Shown here: positions 31,022-33,938 of the stretch, piece by piece
Numbering within the stretch: position 1 is the first letter of the stretch
How the letters are laid out: each line of letters begins with the position of its first letter
Translations under genes and position numbers: made by a program
Source of the DNA: Nocardia carnea
Lineage (GTDB): Bacteria > Actinomycetota > Actinomycetes > Mycobacteriales > Mycobacteriaceae
Direction: 5' to 3'
DNA: 33,938 nt
Assembly (NCBI RefSeq): GCF_029868855.1
Contig: NZ_JARWOV010000015.1
Location: forward strand, 1 to 33,938
The notes under the pieces: model-generated
The model's database searches: none
The model's input: the letters and a program-made list of their open reading frames with translations, nothing else
Told to the model about the DNA's origin: nothing

Positions 31022-31408
31022 ATGCCGGAGAACGACGGGCTGGCGGTTCTCCGCGACGAGATCACTTCGTTCTACGCGGGTTTCGGACAGCCCATGGCCC
31101 TGCGGTCGGCATTGCGCGAGGCGGCGCTGCTGGTGCCGTTGACCGTGGACGACAGAGTATTCCGCGTCCGCTCGGGCGGGCTCGGCTGGTTGTGCGCATT
31201 CACCGCGGTCGAGGAATACGCCCGGTACATGCTGGCCCGGGAAACCATGACCGCGGGCGGAATCGTGCCGGACCGGGAGTACCGGTATCACACCTTCCGG
31301 GGCTCGCGACTGCTCGAATACGCCGAGCTACAGGACGAACCCACCGGTATCGCCCTGGATATCGCGGGGAGGGCGCCGATGGCCTTCCCACCGGATGTGA
31401 CGGACTGA
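31022..31408 (+). CDS. SseB-like protein at a T7SS toxin locus
   Basis: 128 aa from ATG 31022, with GGAGG 7-8 nt upstream. The body resembles the SseB N-terminal domain: ALRSALREAALLVPLTVDDR, GLGWLCAFTAVEEYARYMLA and GIALDIAGRAPMAFPP. SseB-like proteins are common next to WXG100/ESX toxin genes in actinomycetes, where they may act as accessory or immunity-type proteins; this is inference. The long frame upstream to 29126 is antisense to the exporter. It is the first gene of a plus-strand unit with the next two (28 nt, then 6 nt gaps). Confidence 0.75.
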   Translation: MPENDGLAVLRDEITSFYAGFGQPMALRSALREAALLVPLTVDDRVFRVRSGGLGWLCAFTAVEEYARYMLARETMTAGGIVPDREYRYHTFRGSRLLEYAELQDEPTGIALDIAGRAPMAFPPDVTD

Positions 31409-31436
31409 CAGAACAACCCACGGGAGGGGTGGGGAA

Positions 31437-32075
31437 ATGACACAGCAGGTGCGGGTCGATCCTGCGGTGCTACAGCAGGCAGCGCAGGGAATCGAAGCAA
31501 CGATCGGCGAATTGACCGAACTGGGCATCGGGGAAACCGGCAATATGGGCCGCGGTTTCTCGCTGCTGACGATGTCCACCCTCGAAATCGGGAAGCACAC
31601 CGTGCAGAAGACCTTCGAGGAATTCACCGAACGCTGGTCGTGGGGTGTGCGGGCCCTGGTGCAGGCCGGTAATTCCATCGCCGACACGCTCGGGCTGGCG
31701 GCCGGTCGCTACAACGAAATGGAGAATCAGGCCGAGGGCACGCTGAAACAGATGTGGACCCATCTACTCGGCAACCCGCATCTGTCCGAAGAGGAGATCA
31801 CCGGCCGATCATGGGGTGACACCTTCTCGGACAACCCTTTCAACCATATCCTCAACCCGGACTACAGCCCGGAATCGTTTCAGCAGGCCTGGCAGACCAT
31901 CGAGACCAACAACCGGATCATCGGCGAAGTCGGCCCGCAGGCGCTGGCGAATCTCAGCGTGCTGAGCCCGGCGAGTATCCCGCCGGCGAGTGAAGTCACC
32001 GGTGAGACGCCCGGATGGAACACCGGCGCAGCCGAACGCGCCGCGCAGATCACGCAGGAGTCCGGGGGCAAGTAG
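31437..32075 (+). CDS. Helical WxG-type T7SS-associated protein
   Basis: 212 aa, largely alpha-helical. The first ~100 residues look like a WXG100/LXG-class helical hairpin: long helices around VLQQAAQGIEATIGELTELG and FEEFTERWSWGVRALVQAG, with a W-x-W-G turn (Trp67, Trp69, Gly70). A YxxxE motif (Tyr92 to Glu96, RYNEMEN) follows, the position of the T7SS export signal. The second half is loop-rich with an NPFNHILNPDYSPESF segment. GGAGGG lies ~9 nt before the ATG. It probably pairs with the downstream toxin as secretion partner or chaperone. Confidence 0.68.
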   Translation: MTQQVRVDPAVLQQAAQGIEATIGELTELGIGETGNMGRGFSLLTMSTLEIGKHTVQKTFEEFTERWSWGVRALVQAGNSIADTLGLAAGRYNEMENQAEGTLKQMWTHLLGNPHLSEEEITGRSWGDTFSDNPFNHILNPDYSPESFQQAWQTIETNNRIIGEVGPQALANLSVLSPASIPPASEVTGETPGWNTGAAERAAQITQESGGK

Positions 32076-32081
32076 GTGGGG

Positions 32082-33938
32082 ATGTTCGATTTCGTCGACG
32101 ATATCGGCGAAGCGATAGAGGACGGCATCGAAAACGCTGTCGAGGGCGCCGGCGAACTGATCGACGACGGACTGGATCTGGTCGCCGACGGAGCCGAAGC
32201 CATCGGCCTGGACGATGCCGCCGAGGCGATCGACGATTTCGGTGACTCCATCGCGTCGGCCACCGGCGGTGACGTCGAGGAAAAGGAGCTCGGCGAAACC
32301 GAGGATCCCACGAAACTCATTTTCGGAAGGCCGGCCGAAATAGGGTCCACAGCACAGACATTGAACGATATGGCCGCCGCTCTGGAATCGACCGGCGAGG
32401 CACTGAAACAGATCGATTCCGCGGAATGGGTCGGCGACGCAGCCGATGCGTTCAACGAGGTCTACGACAAACAGCCGAAACTGTGGTTCGACGCCGCCGA
32501 CGCCATGTCCGAGGCGGCCGAGGCCATGACCGCCTGGCACAACGTGGTGAAATCCGCACAGGACAAAGCAGCCGACGCGATCGATGAATGGAAGGCCGCG
32601 GCCCGGGAAGAACAGCGTCAGATCAACTGGTGGAATTCGCTGACCGCCGAACAGCAGGCGCAGACCACGCTGGTCGACACCTGGACCCCGATGCGCAACA
32701 ACGCGCGCGCCATCCTGCGCAACGCCCGGATCCAGCGCGACAACGGCGCCGCGATCGCCGACAGCGCTTTCTCCGCCGCCACCGACAAGGCCCCGGCCGA
32801 ACCTCCGTTCACCGAACGCTGGATCGCCAATCTGTCCGATCTCGGCGGAGTGCTCGAACACGGGATGCTGAACTTCATGTCCGGGCTGTTCACCAGCCTC
32901 ACCGGGCTCGTTCAGTTCGTCCGTCAGATCAACCCGTTCGATATCTACAACATGACCCATCCGGCCGACTATCTGGAGGGTCTGTCGAACCTCGGCACCG
33001 GACTCGTGGTGGCGGCAGCCGATCCGGGCGCCGCCGTATCGGCGATTCTCGACGATGCCCGCCGCAATCCCTTCGAATTCATGGGGGCTCTGACCGGTGA
33101 CGCCCTGCTCACCGTGGCCACCGGTGGCGGCGGCAGCGCCAAGGTCGCGGTCAGCGCGCTACGCCGGCTCGCCGATGCCGGGCAGACCGGCCGGCGTCTG
33201 GACGATCTCGGTGACCTCGGCCGCAACCTGCCCACCAACCCGGCACCGGTCCCGCACACACCGCCCGGCCATGCGAACGTGCCACCCCACCAGGCCGGCC
33301 CGGCCCCCGATCCCGGCCACACTCCCGACAGCGGACCCATGGACGCGGGCAGCCGTCCGGACTCGGACAGCCCCGGCGACCACACACCCGGGAGACCGGA
33401 CGAACCCCCGGCTCAGGCAGACCCACCCCGGGACCGCGATACCGACGACGACCCGCCGGTCACCGGCCAGCTGCCGGACCACACCCCGGACGAGCCACCG
33501 GCCTCCCGTCCCGACAACGACCCACCCGCACAGACCGACCCCTACCCGACACCGCCGCAATCCCACACCCCCGATCCGGACCGCACCCCGGACCCCGATC
33601 CGCCGGCACCCGGCGACGATCCGGACCCACCGCTGCAACGCACCGATCCACGCCCCGACGCGGCGAACCCGCCCGTCCACACCGACCCCCCGCAGACAAC
33701 ACCCGGCGCCGCCACACCGAGCCCGGCAACACACGGCGATCCCACGCCGAACAGCCACGCAGACCCGGGACGACCATCGGTAACCCATCCCGATCCCACA
33801 CTCGATGCGCCCCGCGACACGACTCCGGAACCCGGGGGGCCCGCCCGCCCCCGGCCCCCCCCCGCAGCCCCGCAACCCCGCCCCACCCCCTCCGAAGTCG
33901 ATTTCCTGCACGACACGGTGAACACGGTGGTGCGCATA
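32082..33938 (+). CDS. Partial T7SS-type polymorphic toxin, C-terminal toxin domain cut by the window end
   Basis: Open for 619 codons with no stop before the end. Residues 1-60 are an acidic repeat-like helix (DDIGEAIEDGIENAVEGAGE and similar). Residues ~75-175 are a WXG-like T7SS secretion-signal domain (DPTKLIFGRPAEIGST, Trp116-Gly118 in EWVGDAADAF, AWHNVV). Residues ~180-235 continue as helix. A hydrophobic pre-toxin region at ~245-365 (GVLEHGMLNFMSGLFTSLTG, DALLTVATGGGG) resembles that of other actinobacterial polymorphic toxins. From ~385 on it is a Pro/Asp/Thr-rich linker, ending SEVDFLHDTVNTVVRI, which may begin the toxin domain. ATG 32082 lies 6 nt after the upstream stop (GTG 32076 is possible). 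Activity and immunity gene are not visible. Confidence 0.82.
   Translation, partial: MFDFVDDIGEAIEDGIENAVEGAGELIDDGLDLVADGAEAIGLDDAAEAIDDFGDSIASATGGDVEEKELGETEDPTKLIFGRPAEIGSTAQTLNDMAAALESTGEALKQIDSAEWVGDAADAFNEVYDKQPKLWFDAADAMSEAAEAMTAWHNVVKSAQDKAADAIDEWKAAAREEQRQINWWNSLTAEQQAQTTLVDTWTPMRNNARAILRNARIQRDNGAAIADSAFSAATDKAPAEPPFTERWIANLSDLGGVLEHGMLNFMSGLFTSLTGLVQFVRQINPFDIYNMTHPADYLEGLSNLGTGLVVAAADPGAAVSAILDDARRNPFEFMGALTGDALLTVATGGGGSAKVAVSALRRLADAGQTGRRLDDLGDLGRNLPTNPAPVPHTPPGHANVPPHQAGPAPDPGHTPDSGPMDAGSRPDSDSPGDHTPGRPDEPPAQADPPRDRDTDDDPPVTGQLPDHTPDEPPASRPDNDPPAQTDPYPTPPQSHTPDPDRTPDPDPPAPGDDPDPPLQRTDPRPDAANPPVHTDPPQTTPGAATPSPATHGDPTPNSHADPGRPSVTHPDPTLDAPRDTTPEPGGPARPRPPPAAPQPRPTPSEVDFLHDTVNTVVRI
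33825..33900. other. C-rich homopolymer tract near the window end
   Basis: Runs of C and G up to nine bases lie within the linker of the partial toxin. The reading frame stays open across them, but an indel error here would change the last ~35 residues. Confidence 0.4.

Noticed and set aside
33097..33783. Second plus-strand frame in the toxin linker
   Set aside because: The Thr/Arg/Pro-only composition is the shifted frame of the Pro-rich linker; the toxin frame is continuous from 32082.

Overview
The window is GC-rich actinobacterial DNA, most likely from Nocardia or a close mycolic-acid-containing relative. Supporting signs are a ChoD-type GMC oxidoreductase, an LppU-like protein, secreted beta-rich small proteins, many TetR regulators, a DUF574 methyltransferase and a type VII secretion (T7SS) polymorphic-toxin locus. 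Many genes begin with GTG or TTG, and several look leaderless. No rRNA, tRNA, CRISPR array or insertion sequence was recognised. Both extreme ends are C/G homopolymer-rich and look like contig edges.

Layout. 148-5475 (minus): choD-like oxidoreductase, phoD-like phosphatase, LppU-like protein and a glycine-zipper exported protein. 5943-7409 (plus): a small secreted protein, a decayed SDR pseudogene and a 4-TM membrane protein. 7417-13175 (all minus): an acyl-CoA catabolic cluster, read as APH-fold kinase, atypical P450, acyl-CoA dehydrogenase, double-hotdog thioesterase-like protein and TetR, with a perfect 20-bp palindrome at the dehydrogenase promoter. 13447-17425: an orphan FitA-like antitoxin, a divergent TetR, then a plus-strand run of peroxiredoxin-like, tautomerase-like/YHS, flavin monooxygenase-like and secreted proteins.

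17486-20325: a MocR-type regulator and an EamA transporter diverge from overlapping start codons, followed by a Nudix protein. 20970-24565 (plus): a DapB-like reductase, a DUF574 methyltransferase and a PAS-GGDEF diguanylate cyclase. 24629-27011: a TetR and a fused SDR plus alpha/beta hydrolase, each preceded by an AGACC-type operator. 27273-28471: an F420/NADP-oxidoreductase-like protein diverges from an HxlR regulator over a near-perfect 34-bp palindrome. 28505-30709 (minus): a long DHA2 exporter with a C-terminal winged helix, followed in frame by a TetR C-terminal remnant. 31022-33938 (plus): an SseB-like protein, a WxG-type helical protein and the 5' 619 codons of a T7SS-type polymorphic toxin. 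The toxin reading frame stays open to the window end, so its toxic tip and any immunity gene are missing.

The points most worth a second look are the kinase/P450/dehydrogenase cluster with a P450 lacking the ExxR arginine, the truncated T7SS toxin operon, the TetR-controlled SDR-hydrolase fusion, the HxlR palindrome, the tautomerase-YHS fusion and two gene remnants.
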